64,000 nucleotides of DNA from Dyella kyungheensis (lineage in GTDB: Bacteria > Pseudomonadota > Gammaproteobacteria > Xanthomonadales > Rhodanobacteraceae). The stretch is taken from the NCBI RefSeq assembly GCF_016905005.1, contig NZ_JADIKC010000001.1, forward strand, positions 558,001-622,000, given 5' to 3'. Made by a program: the position numbers and the translations under genes. Shown here piece after piece: positions 16,198-25,262 of this stretch; the first letter of the stretch is position 1, and every line of letters begins with the position of its first letter. The notes under the pieces are model-generated. The model searched no databases. It was not told where the DNA came from and worked only from the letters and a program-made list of their open reading frames with translations.

Positions 16198-16980
16198 GTG
16201 GCTGAGTTTTCGCTACCCAAGAATTCCAAGGTCCAGCCGGGCAAGCATTTCCCGGCCAAGGACGCCAAGAAGCCGCGCACGTTCCGCATCTATCGCTGGA
16301 GCCCGGACGACGGCCAGAACCCGCGCATCGATACGTATGAAGTCGACATGGCTTCGTGCGGCCCGATGGTTCTGGACGCGCTGCTGAAGATCAAGAACGA
16401 GATCGACTCGACGCTCACCCTGCGCCGTTCGTGCCGCGAAGGCATCTGCGGTTCGTGCGCGATGAACATCGACGGCACCAATACGCTGGCCTGCACCAAG
16501 GCGATCGAGGATTGCGCTTCGGGCGACGTGAAGATCTATCCGCTGCCGCATATGCCGGTGGTGAAGGATCTGGTGCCCGACCTCACGCACTTCTACGCCC
16601 AGTTCGCCTCGATCAAGCCGTGGCTGCGCACGCAGAGCCCGGCGCCAGCCGACAAGGAGCGCCTGCAGTCGCCGGAAGACCGCAAGAAGCTCGACGGTCT
16701 CTACGAGTGCATCCTGTGCGCCTGCTGCTCGACCAGCTGCCCGAGCTACTGGTGGAACGGCGACCGCTACCTCGGTCCCGCCATCCTGTTGCAGGCCTAT
16801 CGCTGGATCATCGACAGCCGCGATGAGGACACCGGTGCCCGCCTGGACGATCTGGAAGATCCGTTCAAGTTGTATCGCTGCCACACGATCATGAACTGCG
16901 CCCGCACCTGTCCGAAGGGTCTGAACCCGGCGAAGGCGATTGCGGAGATCAAGAAGTTGATCGTGGAGCGTCGGACCTGA
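16198..16980 (+). CDS. sdhB: Succinate dehydrogenase iron-sulfur subunit SdhB
   Basis: Fe-S subunit passing electrons from SdhA to quinone, 260 residues, with a GTG start at 16198. The plant-type 2Fe-2S ligands are Cys79, Cys84, Cys87 and Cys99 in [18 protein letters not shown]. The 4Fe-4S and 3Fe-4S ligands are in [18 protein letters not shown] and [17 protein letters not shown]. The N-terminus is about 25 residues longer than in E. coli, as in many xanthomonads. Last of sdhCDAB; a repeat-rich 160 bp gap separates it from sdhE. Confidence 0.97.
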   Translation: MAEFSLPKNSKVQPGKHFPAKDAKKPRTFRIYRWSPDDGQNPRIDTYEVDMASCGPMVLDALLKIKNEIDSTLTLRRSCREGICGSCAMNIDGTNTLACTKAIEDCASGDVKIYPLPHMPVVKDLVPDLTHFYAQFASIKPWLRTQSPAPADKERLQSPEDRKKLDGLYECILCACCSTSCPSYWWNGDRYLGPAILLQAYRWIIDSRDEDTGARLDDLEDPFKLYRCHTIMNCARTCPKGLNPAKAIAEIKKLIVERRT

Positions 16981-16991
16981 CGCTCGCTTTT

Positions 16992-17117
16992 CCCTCTCCC
17001 CAGCGGGGAGAGGGCAGGGTGAGGGGCGGGTGCTCGCGGAAGAACCTCCAATCTGGCCCTGGATAAACTGAGGCAAGATTGATCCCTCACCTCATTCCTC
17101 TCGCCGGAGGGGAGGGG
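16992..17117. repeat. Palindromic repeat pair, family C
   Basis: A first hairpin CCCTCTCCCC-AGC-GGGGAGAGGG (16992-17014) is followed by GGTGAGGGG. About 60 bp later the inverted counterpart CCCTCACC...GGAGGGGAGGGG appears (17084-17117). The two units are degenerate inverted copies, as in dispersed REP-like elements of Gammaproteobacteria. The first hairpin may also attenuate transcription from sdhB into sdhE. Confidence 0.75.
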
Positions 17118-17141
17118 AAGTTAGCCAGGAGGCGTGTAGCA

Positions 17142-17390
17142 ATGGACGAAGCCCGCATCAAACGCCTCCGCTGGCGTACTCGCCGCGGCACCCGCGAGCT
17201 CGACGCCCTGTTCGGCGGCTGGCTCGACGAGCGCTTTGCCGATGCCGATGAAGCCCAGCGCCAGGCCTTCGATGAACTGCTCGATGTGCAGGACCCAGAC
17301 CTGTGGGACTGGGTGATGGGCCACGCGCAGGCGACGCGCCCGGATTGGCAGGCGATCATCGATGACATCCGCACCCGCCATCGGCTTTGA
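17142..17390 (+). CDS. sdhE: FAD assembly factor SdhE
   Basis: Small helical protein (82 residues) that promotes covalent flavinylation of SdhA; also called CptB/YgfY. The functional RGxxE motif is present as RRGTRELD near residue 15, and DLWDWVMG matches the conserved W-rich end of the family. The start at 17142 is preceded by AGGAGG; an in-frame ATG at 17079 lies inside the repeat element and is rejected. It overlaps ygfX by 29 nt, reproducing the classical sdhE-ygfX pair, here directly after sdhB. Confidence 0.93.
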   Translation: MDEARIKRLRWRTRRGTRELDALFGGWLDERFADADEAQRQAFDELLDVQDPDLWDWVMGHAQATRPDWQAIIDDIRTRHRL

Positions 17391-17817
17391 ATATCGGCCG
17401 TCGCGCTGGTTGAGGCGTCTGCTGTTCCTCGTTTCCGTCCTCGCCACGCTCGCCGTGTGGATGAGCGCTGTCCCGTGGCTGGCCAAGCTCGCCATCAGCG
17501 TTGCGATAGGTCTGACTCTGTGGCGGACGCTGCTGCGGTGGTCTGGCGTAGCCGTGCAGGCCGCCGGCTGGGCACGTGACGGGGGCTGGAGCTTGAGATG
17601 GCGGGGCGACCAGGACACGGCGGCAACACTGGCTTCGTATCGGGTGATCGGCGAGCAGGTCGTATGGCTGCGGCTGTCGCTGGCCGGCCGGGGCCAGGTA
17701 GCGCTGCTGCTGGCGCCCGACAACAGTGACGCCGATATCCGCCGCCGCCTGCGCATGCGTCTGGCCCAGGTCGAGGCATCGGGCACTTACGCCTCGGGCC
17801 GCGGTCCTACGGTTTAG
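17362..17817 (+). CDS. ygfX: YgfX-family membrane protein
   Basis: A 151-residue protein with two adjacent membrane helices near the N-terminus (about 19-55) and a cytoplasmic remainder, the pattern of YgfX/CptA. YgfX was once reported as the toxin of a toxin-antitoxin pair with SdhE; a role linked to SdhE and flavoprotein assembly is now thought likelier. The start lies 29 nt inside sdhE. Sequence conservation is low in this family, so the call rests on topology, size and the partner gene. No terminator is obvious before the lol genes. Confidence 0.75.
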   Translation: MTSAPAIGFEYRPSRWLRRLLFLVSVLATLAVWMSAVPWLAKLAISVAIGLTLWRTLLRWSGVAVQAAGWARDGGWSLRWRGDQDTAATLASYRVIGEQVVWLRLSLAGRGQVALLLAPDNSDADIRRRLRMRLAQVEASGTYASGRGPTV

Positions 17818-17887
17818 CCGCGTTACAGGCGATAATCGTCAGCATTCGGGCGGCCAGCCCCTTCGAACCCCATAAGCGACCGCCCTA

Positions 17888-19135
17888 ATGTTCCGACCGC
17901 TAGAGCTTTTCATCGGCCTGCGATACACCCGCGCCAAGCGTCGCAATCAATTCATCTCCTTCATTTCGACCGTCTCCATCGTCTGCATCGCCATCAGCGT
18001 GACCGCGCTGATCACGGTGATGTCGGTGATGAACGGCTTCGATGACGAGTTGCGCTCGCGCATCCTCGGTGCGATCTCGCACGCCACGGTATCCGGCATG
18101 CCGGGAGAAGCGGTGCAGGATTGGCCGCGCGCAGTGAAGATCGCCGGCGACAACAAGCATGTGCTGGGCGCCGCCCCCTACGTGGAAAGCGAGGCCTTCC
18201 TGCAGGCCCGTCGCTCCACGGGCGGCATGTTGCGCGGCATCGAGCCGGCGCAGGAACCCAAGGTTTCCGACATCGACCAGCACATGGTCGAAGGCAAGCT
18301 CGGCGAGTTGACGCCGGGCAGCTGGCATATCGTGCTGGGCCGCGAACTGGCCATGCAGCTGGGCGTGTCGGTAGGCGACAAGGTGATCGTGGCGGTGCCC
18401 GCGTTCCAGTCCTCGCCGATCACCGGCAGCGTGCCGAACCTGCGCACCTTCACGGTGACCGGCGTGTTCGAAATGGGCATGCAGGAATTCGATTCGGGCC
18501 TGGCCCTGGTCAGCATGACCGACGCCGAGCGGCTCAATCGCCTGGGCGGTCCCACCGGCATTCGCCTGAAACTCGACGACATGTTCAACGCGCGCGGGGT
18601 GGCGCGCGAGCTGGCCGATCAGCTGGGCCAGGTCTACCGCGTGGACACCTGGATGGACAGCCACGCCAACTTCTTCTCCGCCATTTCGATGGAGAAGAAA
18701 GTAATGTTCATCATCCTCTCGCTGATCATTCTGGTGGCGGTGATCAACCTCATCTCGATGCTGATGATGCTGGTGACCGACAAGCAGGCCGACATCGCGA
18801 TCCTGCGCACGCTCGGTTCCACCCCGCGCAGCATCATGGGCATGTTCATGGTGCAGGGTGTGCTGGTGGGCTTCGTCGGCATCGGCTTCGGCGTGGGCCT
18901 GGGTTCGCTGCTGTCCTGGAAGCTGCCTGCCATCGTGAAGTGGATCGAGCATGTCACCGGCGTCACCTTCCTCTCGCCGGACGTCTATTACATCAGCGAG
19001 CTGCCAAGCAAACTGCTGGCGAGCGACGTGGGCTGGGTGGCGCTGGTCACCTTCCTGTTCTCCTTGCTGGCCACCCTCTATCCCGCTTGGCGTGCGTCGC
19101 GCACCCAGCCCGCGCAGGCGCTGCGTTATGAATAA
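17888..19135 (+). CDS. Lipoprotein-releasing ABC transporter permease (LolC/LolE family)
   Basis: Inner-membrane subunit of the Lol exporter that extracts lipoproteins for transfer to LolA, 415 residues. Helix 1 lies at about 23-50 (ISTVSIVCIAISVTALITVM), then a MacB-like periplasmic domain to about 265, then three C-terminal helices forming the FtsX-like domain. The N-terminus ELFIGLRYTRAKRRNQFISF is a LolC/E signature. Only one permease gene accompanies lolD, so a homodimeric LolF-type complex is likely, as described in other non-enteric Gammaproteobacteria. The stop overlaps the lolD start by 8 nt. Confidence 0.92.
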   Translation: MFRPLELFIGLRYTRAKRRNQFISFISTVSIVCIAISVTALITVMSVMNGFDDELRSRILGAISHATVSGMPGEAVQDWPRAVKIAGDNKHVLGAAPYVESEAFLQARRSTGGMLRGIEPAQEPKVSDIDQHMVEGKLGELTPGSWHIVLGRELAMQLGVSVGDKVIVAVPAFQSSPITGSVPNLRTFTVTGVFEMGMQEFDSGLALVSMTDAERLNRLGGPTGIRLKLDDMFNARGVARELADQLGQVYRVDTWMDSHANFFSAISMEKKVMFIILSLIILVAVINLISMLMMLVTDKQADIAILRTLGSTPRSIMGMFMVQGVLVGFVGIGFGVGLGSLLSWKLPAIVKWIEHVTGVTFLSPDVYYISELPSKLLASDVGWVALVTFLFSLLATLYPAWRASRTQPAQALRYE

Positions 19136-19838
19136 GCCGAACCATCCCGCCAATGACGTGGTGATGCGCGCAAGCCACATCGCCAAGACATACGAAGAAG
19201 GCGACCTGAAAACCGACGTGCTGTCCGACGTGAGTTTCACGTTGAAGCGCAGCGAGACGCTGGCCATCGTGGGTGCGTCGGGTTCGGGCAAGAGCACGCT
19301 GCTGCATATCCTCGGCGGCCTCGACACGCTGACGCGTGGCGAAGTGGAAGTGGACGGGCGCAACCTGTCCAGCCTTTCCGATGCCGAGCGCGGCCGCGTG
19401 CGCAACCGCTCGATGGGCTTCATCTACCAGTTCCATCACCTGCTGCCGGAATTCACCGCGCTGGAAAATGTGAGCATGCCGTTGCTGATCCGCGGCGTGT
19501 CCATCAGCGAGGCCGAGCGCGAGGCGGCGGCGCTGTTGGGTCGGGTGGGACTGGGCCAGCGCTTGCATCACAAGCCGTCCGAACTCTCGGGCGGCGAACG
19601 CCAGCGCAGCGCCGTAGCGCGCGCTCTGGTGACGCGTCCGGCCGTGGTGCTGGGCGATGAGCCCACCGGCAATCTCGACGAGACCAATGCGGCGCAGGTC
19701 TACGACTTGATGATCGAACTCAATCGCGAGATCGGCACCAGCTTCATCCTGGTCACGCACGACAACCGCCTCGCCAAGCGCATGGATCGCACGCTCGAAC
19801 TGCACAACGGCAGCCTGGTGGAAAAGATCCACGCCTGA
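19128..19838 (+). CDS. lolD: Lipoprotein-releasing system ATP-binding protein LolD
   Basis: ATPase energising lipoprotein release from the inner membrane, 236 residues. Motifs: Walker A GASGSGKST (49-57), a LolD-type Q-loop region FIYQFHHLLPEFTALENVSM, signature LSGGERQR (153-160) and Walker B VVLGDEP (173-179). The start at 19128 lies within the last codons of the permease gene. A GC-rich hairpin follows the stop. Confidence 0.95.
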   Translation: MNKPNHPANDVVMRASHIAKTYEEGDLKTDVLSDVSFTLKRSETLAIVGASGSGKSTLLHILGGLDTLTRGEVEVDGRNLSSLSDAERGRVRNRSMGFIYQFHHLLPEFTALENVSMPLLIRGVSISEAEREAAALLGRVGLGQRLHHKPSELSGGERQRSAVARALVTRPAVVLGDEPTGNLDETNAAQVYDLMIELNREIGTSFILVTHDNRLAKRMDRTLELHNGSLVEKIHA

Positions 19839-19843
19839 AGATC

Positions 19844-19865
19844 GAGGCCGCCGCAAGGCGGCCTC
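19844..19865 (+). terminator. Hairpin downstream of lolD
   Basis: Perfect stem GAGGCCGCC / GGCGGCCTC with loop GCAA, 6 bp after the lolD stop. No strong T-run follows (TGTGCTTG), so it may be a weak or Rho-assisted terminator. Confidence 0.55.
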
Positions 19866-19949
19866 TGTGCTTGAGGCCTACACGTTTTTCGGCGTCATCG
19901 TTGTTTCGCACGCACTAACCTGAGGCCTTCCGCAGGGAAGGGGACGGAA

Positions 19950-22247
19950 GTGCGCAAGGACGGTGCGCTCGTACCGGCGATCATGCTGCTGCTCGGCGTC
20001 CTCGCCGTACAGTGGCTGGTGGTGCTGCCGCCTGCCTGGGTATGCGGCGTCCTCGCCGCGATGGCATGCATGCTGCTTCGCTTTGGCGCATACGGCCGTG
20101 CGTTGGCCTGGTGCCTTCTTGGTATCGCCTGGGCGTGCTGGCGCGGCAGCACGGCGATGGACGCGCGGCTGCCGCGCGATCGGGAAGGGCAGGACATGAC
20201 GGTCGTGGGCCGTGTGGCCGATCTCCCGCTGGTGGGCAACGATGCCACGGGTTTCCTGCTCAACGTCGAACATGCTGCGTTTGGCGACACCTCGTTGCCG
20301 TTGCATGGACGCGTGCGAGTGAGCTGGTATCGCGACGCCGCCGACATACGGCCCTGCAGCCGCTGGCAACTCAGCTTGCGCCTCAGGCGTCCCCGTGGAC
20401 TGCTCAATCCCGGCGGCACCGACAGCGAACGCAGTGCACTCGAACGCAACATCGTAGCGGTGGGCTACGTGCGCGACGGTGCGGAGAATGTGCCGCTGGG
20501 ACCCACGCCGTTCTGTATCAATGCCGTTCGCGCAGCAATCAGTCGCGCCATCGCCGAACGTGTGAGCGATGCCCACGACGCCGCGCTGCTGCAGGCTTTT
20601 TCCGTAGGTGACACGCGGGGACTGAGCCAGCACGATTGGGAGGTGGCGAGGGCAAACGGCATTCCGCACCTCATCGCCATCTCCGGCTTCCATGTGGGTG
20701 TGGCGGCTTTGTTCGGCGTGTGGTTGGCGAGATTCGTCTATCTGCTGTTTCCACGGTGCGGGTGGCGGCTGCCCAGGGTCCAGGCACAAGCCATGGCGGC
20801 CATGGGCGTGGCCGGGGTGTACAGCGCCTTGGCCGGCTTTGGCCTGCCGACCGTGCGCACCTTGCTGATGATCGGCATCGTGGCGCTGGCGCGTTGTTCG
20901 CGGCGCCACCCGACGGGCGCGCAGACGCTCTCGCTGGCGCTGTTGGCCGTGTTGTTGGTCGATCCGCTGTCGGTGTTGTCCGCAGGCTTCTGGTTGTCCT
21001 TCATCGGCGTGGCCTTCCTGATGCTCTGCATGTCGATGCGAGGCACGGGGCTGCACGGTTTTTTGCATGAGCTGTCCGTCGGCCAGTTGGTGATGACGCT
21101 GTCGCTGATGCCGCTGACGATCTGGTTCTTCGGCGAATCGTCCCTGGTCGGCGCGCTCTCGAACCTGATCGCGGTGCCGTTCGTCAGCTTCGTCATCGTG
21201 CCCGTCACGCTGGTCGGCATGATCCTGCTGGGCATCTGCCCGCCGCTGGCGAAACCTGTGTTCGTGGGTGCGGCGTGGCTGTCCCATGCGCAATGGTGGC
21301 TGCTCGAGAAGATGGCCACCTGGCCGGGCGCGCACTGGTATCTGCCCGAAGTCGGCGGATGGGCGCTGGTGTTGGCGACCCTGGGCGCGCTCTGGCTATT
21401 CGCGCCGCGCGGCATGCCGATGCGATGGCTGGGTGGCGTGTTGTTCCTGCCGCTGCTCTTTCCCCCGCGAACGCTGCCCGCACCAGGCGGCTTCCAGCTA
21501 TGGATGCTGGACGTGGGGCAGGGTTTGTCGGTGGTGGTTCGCACCGAACACCACGCGCTCGTCTACGACGCGGGTGCGCGCTACCCATCCGAGTTCGACC
21601 TGGGCGAAGCGGCCGTGCTTCCTTCGCTGCATGCGCTGGGCATCGAGCATCTCGACCTGCTCGTCGCCAGCCATGCCGACAACGATCATGCCGGCGGCAT
21701 CCCCGCGGTCGCTGCCCAGTTTCCCGCTGCCGAGCGCATGTCGGGCGAGCCCGAGCGTCTGCCCATCGCGATGGCATCGTGCGATGCCGGCAAGACGTGG
21801 CGATGGGACGGCGTGAGCGTGCGCGTACTTTCGTCGGGAAGGACGGACGGCCCGGCCAACGACCGCTCCTGCGTCCTGCTGGTGGAAGGGGCGGGCGGCC
21901 GCGCGCTGCTGACCGGCGACATCACGGCAGCCATCGAACCGGCGGTGGCGGCCGCCGTGGCAGAGGGGCCGCCGCTGGTGCTGTCGGTTCCCCACCACGG
22001 CAGCAAGACCTCATCCAGCGCGGCCTTCATCCAGTCGGTTTCACCTGCGCTGGCCCTGGTATCGGCCGGCTGGCGCAACCGCTTCCATCATCCCAGCCCG
22101 GTGGTGATGAAGCGCTACGACGAAGCCGGCGTGCCATGGCTGAACACGGCGACATCGGGTGCCATCCAGGTCAACGCGCCGCCGGACAGGCCGCCCTATG
22201 TCGCGGACACCTGGCGGCAACGCCAGTCTCGCTACTGGCGCGAATGA
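19950..22247 (+). CDS. comEC: DNA internalisation competence protein ComEC/Rec2
   Basis: Inner-membrane channel for uptake of single-stranded DNA in natural transformation, 765 residues. Three parts are visible: an N-terminal DUF4131 region with hydrophobic helices (about 10-170), the Competence domain with many helices (about 200-470; HLIAISGFHVGVAALFGVWL is its signature), and a C-terminal metallo-beta-lactamase-like domain (about 510-740; LDVGQG, SHADNDHAGG, VPHHGSK). The start is GTG. Intact length suggests a working gene. No other competence genes are near, apart from pilZ at 55705. Confidence 0.93.
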   Translation: MRKDGALVPAIMLLLGVLAVQWLVVLPPAWVCGVLAAMACMLLRFGAYGRALAWCLLGIAWACWRGSTAMDARLPRDREGQDMTVVGRVADLPLVGNDATGFLLNVEHAAFGDTSLPLHGRVRVSWYRDAADIRPCSRWQLSLRLRRPRGLLNPGGTDSERSALERNIVAVGYVRDGAENVPLGPTPFCINAVRAAISRAIAERVSDAHDAALLQAFSVGDTRGLSQHDWEVARANGIPHLIAISGFHVGVAALFGVWLARFVYLLFPRCGWRLPRVQAQAMAAMGVAGVYSALAGFGLPTVRTLLMIGIVALARCSRRHPTGAQTLSLALLAVLLVDPLSVLSAGFWLSFIGVAFLMLCMSMRGTGLHGFLHELSVGQLVMTLSLMPLTIWFFGESSLVGALSNLIAVPFVSFVIVPVTLVGMILLGICPPLAKPVFVGAAWLSHAQWWLLEKMATWPGAHWYLPEVGGWALVLATLGALWLFAPRGMPMRWLGGVLFLPLLFPPRTLPAPGGFQLWMLDVGQGLSVVVRTEHHALVYDAGARYPSEFDLGEAAVLPSLHALGIEHLDLLVASHADNDHAGGIPAVAAQFPAAERMSGEPERLPIAMASCDAGKTWRWDGVSVRVLSSGRTDGPANDRSCVLLVEGAGGRALLTGDITAAIEPAVAAAVAEGPPLVLSVPHHGSKTSSSAAFIQSVSPALALVSAGWRNRFHHPSPVVMKRYDEAGVPWLNTATSGAIQVNAPPDRPPYVADTWRQRQSRYWRE

Positions 22248-22380
22248 GCCCCGGCGCCTTGCCGGACGCCATCGGCGGCCCCAAGAAGCGCCTTCCGCAA
22301 CTGCCACCGGTGCCGCGGAACGGCCGGGCCAGACTGTTATGATGCGGCCTTCCTGACGATCGAAGTGGCTCGGAGTCGTT

Positions 22381-23049
22381 GTGCTGGATATCTTGATGGC
22401 GGGTGGTTGGGCGATGCTGCCCATCCTGATTTGTTCGGCGGTCGCCCTGGCGATCGTGTTGGAGCGTTGCTTTACCCTGCGCCGCAAATCGGTGCTGCCG
22501 CCCGGCCTGGGCGAGGAAGTACGCAACTGGGCGCGTTCGGGCCAGCTCGATCCGAATCATCTGAGCACGCTGGCGAACGGTTCGCCGCTGGGCGAGCTGC
22601 TGGCCTCCGCGCTGGCCGTGCGCAACCGTCCGCGCGAGCTCATCAAGGAGCGCATCGAGGACACCGGCCGCCATGTCGTGCATCGCATGGAGCGCTACCT
22701 CAACACGCTCGGCACCATCGCGCTGATCGGTCCGTTGCTGGGCCTGCTCGGCACCGTGATCGGCCTGATCCGCATGTTCATGGAAGTGATGCGCGGCGGC
22801 GTGGGCGATCCCATGAAGATGGCCGGCGGCATCGGCGAAGCGCTGATCTGTACCGCCACCGGCCTGATCGTGGCCATTCCGGCTTACGTGCTGCATCGCT
22901 ATTTCCGTTCCAAAGTGGCCGGTTATTGCGTTGAGATGGAAAAGCAGGCCACCGCGCTGCTCGACGAGCTGACCGTGAACCAGCCTGCACCGGCTCCGCG
23001 CACGCGTGCGCCGCGCGCCGCCGCCACCACCGAGACGAGCGCGAGCTGA
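22381..23049 (+). CDS. exbB: ExbB/TolQ/MotA-family proton channel protein
   Basis: Inner-membrane proton-channel subunit, 222 residues with three membrane helices and a GTG start. Helix 1 is MLPILICSAVALAIVLERCF. The conserved TolQ/ExbB core LNTLGTIALIGPLLGLLGTV is followed by GGIGEALICTATGLIVAIPA. It pairs with exbD 3 bp downstream. In this gene order (exbB-exbD-msbA-lpxK) the pair lies in the lipid A transport operon rather than next to tonB. Energising TonB-dependent transport is the usual role. The C-terminal tail is Pro/Ala/Thr-rich. Confidence 0.9.
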   Translation: MLDILMAGGWAMLPILICSAVALAIVLERCFTLRRKSVLPPGLGEEVRNWARSGQLDPNHLSTLANGSPLGELLASALAVRNRPRELIKERIEDTGRHVVHRMERYLNTLGTIALIGPLLGLLGTVIGLIRMFMEVMRGGVGDPMKMAGGIGEALICTATGLIVAIPAYVLHRYFRSKVAGYCVEMEKQATALLDELTVNQPAPAPRTRAPRAAATTETSAS

Positions 23050-23052
23050 CGC

Positions 23053-23484
23053 ATGCGTATCGGCAACGACCGTCGGCAAGACGACTTCGAGATCAACGTG
23101 ATCTCGCTGATCGACGTGCTGCTTACCCTGCTGATGTTTTTCGTTTTGACCACCACCTTCATCCAGCACTCGCGGATGCAGGTGACCTTGCCCAAGGCCA
23201 GCGCGGAAGAACGCGACATGCAGGCGCCCGCGCTCACCGTGGTGGTGGATCGCGACGGGCACTTCTTCGTGGGCAGCGATGAAGTGCACGGCGAAGGCGT
23301 CGAGCCGCTGAAGCAGGCGATCGCCAATGTCACCGGCGACGACCGCGAACGTCAGGTCACCATTCGGGCCGATGCGATGACGCCGCACCAGAACGTGGTC
23401 ACGGCGATGGATGCGCTTGGGCAGCTGGGCTTTACCAAGCTGTCGATTGCGACGACTCCCAGCCAGGCGGATAGCGGCCAGTGA
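23053..23484 (+). CDS. exbD: ExbD/TolR-family biopolymer transport protein
   Basis: Partner of ExbB, 143 residues: a short cytoplasmic N-terminus, one membrane helix (INVISLIDVLLTLLMFFVLT) carrying the conserved channel Asp (LIDVLL), and a periplasmic domain ending at TKLSIAT. Its stop overlaps the msbA GTG start, so translation of the transport gene pair and the lipid A flippase is coupled. Confidence 0.92.
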   Translation: MRIGNDRRQDDFEINVISLIDVLLTLLMFFVLTTTFIQHSRMQVTLPKASAEERDMQAPALTVVVDRDGHFFVGSDEVHGEGVEPLKQAIANVTGDDRERQVTIRADAMTPHQNVVTAMDALGQLGFTKLSIATTPSQADSGQ

Positions 23485-25253
23485 GCGAAGGCAAGGTCAG
23501 GATCTGGGACGCACAGACGATCCGGGTCTACAAACGGTTGCTGGGTTACACCAAGCGCTTTTGGGTCGTCGGCGTCATTGCCGTTATCGGCATGATCATC
23601 GATGGCGGTGGACTGGCAGTGTTTACCAAGCTGCTGCCGCCGATGATCGACAGATTGTTCGCCGAGAAGGATCCGGTGCTTATTTTCTGGATGCCGATCT
23701 GGATCATCCTGATTTTCGTCGTAAGGGGCATCGGCACGTTCGCGAGCAGCTACGGTATCGCCTATATCGGCCGCAATGTCGTCAATGAAATGCAGCGCGA
23801 CGTGTTCGCCGCTTATCTACGGCTGCCCGCAACATTCTTTGGCCGTGAGCATTCGGGGCATCAGGTTTCGCGCATTACCTACACCAGCGAACAGGTCGCG
23901 GTCGCGTCGACGGATGCGATCAAGGTAGTGATTACCGAAGGTGTGACCGTGGTGGGCATGCTTTATGTGATGCTCAGCACCAGCGCATACCTCACGCTTG
24001 CATTGTTCGTGATGGTCCCGCTCATTGCGCTTATCGCCAATGTTGTCAGCCGTCGCTACCGCGCGATCAGCCGCCGCATCCAGGGCATGATGGGCTCCGT
24101 CACCGGCACCGTGGAAGAGTCCGTCGAGGCGCATCGGGAAATTCGCGTTTATGGTGGCCAGGATCATGCCGCCGCGCGATTCAAGGACGTCACCGACAAC
24201 ACGCGCCGTCTCAATCTGAAAATTGCTTCGACGAACGCCCAGTCGAGTACCGCCATCCAAACGGTCGCTGCGCTCGCCTTGGCGGTCATGCTGTTCCTTG
24301 CGACTCGCCCGTTCGAAATCCAGCGGATGTCTGGTGGTGTATTCATCGCCGTGCTTTTGGCGATGGGCGGCATGATGCCGTCGCTGCGGCGCCTGGCGAA
24401 CATCCAGTCGAATATCCAGAGCGGCATCTCGGCCTCGGAGAGTCTGTTCGAGATCATCGACATGGCGCCCGAGATCGATGCCGGTACGCGCACGCTGGAG
24501 CGGGCGCAGGGCGACATCCGTTTCGAGGATGTGGGTCTGATCTATCCGCGCGGCGAATTCGAGGCCTTGCGTCATATCAGCCTGCATTGCGCACCGGGCA
24601 CGGTGACTGCGCTCGTTGGTCGCTCCGGCAGCGGCAAGAGCAGCCTGGTCAGCCTGCTGCCACGCTTCAATGCGCCGAGCAGCGGACGCATCCTGATCGA
24701 CGGCCTGAACTACGAAGAATTCACGCTCGCCTCCTTGCGCCGCCAGATCGCCTGGGTTGGGCAAAGCGTGGTGCTGTTCGACGGCACGGTGGCCGAAAAC
24801 ATTGCCTACGGCGAGCTGGCCGGTGCCAGCGAGGCCGAGATCATCGCGGCGGCGCAGGCGGCCAACGCCTGGGAATTCATCCAGAAGATGCCCGAAGGCA
24901 TCCATAGTGCGATCGGGCAGGGCGGCAACCGGCTTTCCGGTGGGCAACGCCAGCGTCTGGCGATTGCCCGCGCGATCCTCAAGAACGCGCCGATCCTGGT
25001 ATTGGACGAGGCGACCAGCGCGCTGGATACCGAATCCGAGCGACTGATCCAGCAGGCCCTGCAGGGCTTGATGAAGGACCGCACCACGCTGGTGATCGCC
25101 CATCGCCTGTCGACCATCGAACATGCCGACCAGATCGCCGTGATGGATCAAGGCCGCATCGTCGAGCGCGGCACGCATGCCGAACTGCTGGCCGCGAACG
25201 GCCATTACGCCGCGCTCCACCGCATGCAGTTCCACAGCCAGGCCAGTGACTGA
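23481..25253 (+). CDS. msbA: Lipid A export ATP-binding/permease protein MsbA
   Basis: ABC exporter flipping core-lipid A across the inner membrane, 590 residues with a GTG start overlapping exbD by 4 nt. The transmembrane domain spans about 20-315 with six helices. The ATPase domain has Walker A GRSGSGKSS (380-388), signature LSGGQRQR (485-492) and Walker B ILVLDE (505-510), followed by ATSALD and the H-loop IAHRLST. lpxK follows 9 bp later, the classical msbA-lpxK pair, which supports the lipid A assignment over a generic exporter. Confidence 0.93.
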   Translation: MSEGKVRIWDAQTIRVYKRLLGYTKRFWVVGVIAVIGMIIDGGGLAVFTKLLPPMIDRLFAEKDPVLIFWMPIWIILIFVVRGIGTFASSYGIAYIGRNVVNEMQRDVFAAYLRLPATFFGREHSGHQVSRITYTSEQVAVASTDAIKVVITEGVTVVGMLYVMLSTSAYLTLALFVMVPLIALIANVVSRRYRAISRRIQGMMGSVTGTVEESVEAHREIRVYGGQDHAAARFKDVTDNTRRLNLKIASTNAQSSTAIQTVAALALAVMLFLATRPFEIQRMSGGVFIAVLLAMGGMMPSLRRLANIQSNIQSGISASESLFEIIDMAPEIDAGTRTLERAQGDIRFEDVGLIYPRGEFEALRHISLHCAPGTVTALVGRSGSGKSSLVSLLPRFNAPSSGRILIDGLNYEEFTLASLRRQIAWVGQSVVLFDGTVAENIAYGELAGASEAEIIAAAQAANAWEFIQKMPEGIHSAIGQGGNRLSGGQRQRLAIARAILKNAPILVLDEATSALDTESERLIQQALQGLMKDRTTLVIAHRLSTIEHADQIAVMDQGRIVERGTHAELLAANGHYAALHRMQFHSQASD

Positions 25254-25262
25254 GGCCGCGGC

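Noticed and set aside
17362-17817. sdhE-ygfX as a toxin-antitoxin system
   Set aside because: The early CptAB toxin-antitoxin reading is weakly supported; SdhE is an established flavinylation factor and lies next to its target genes.
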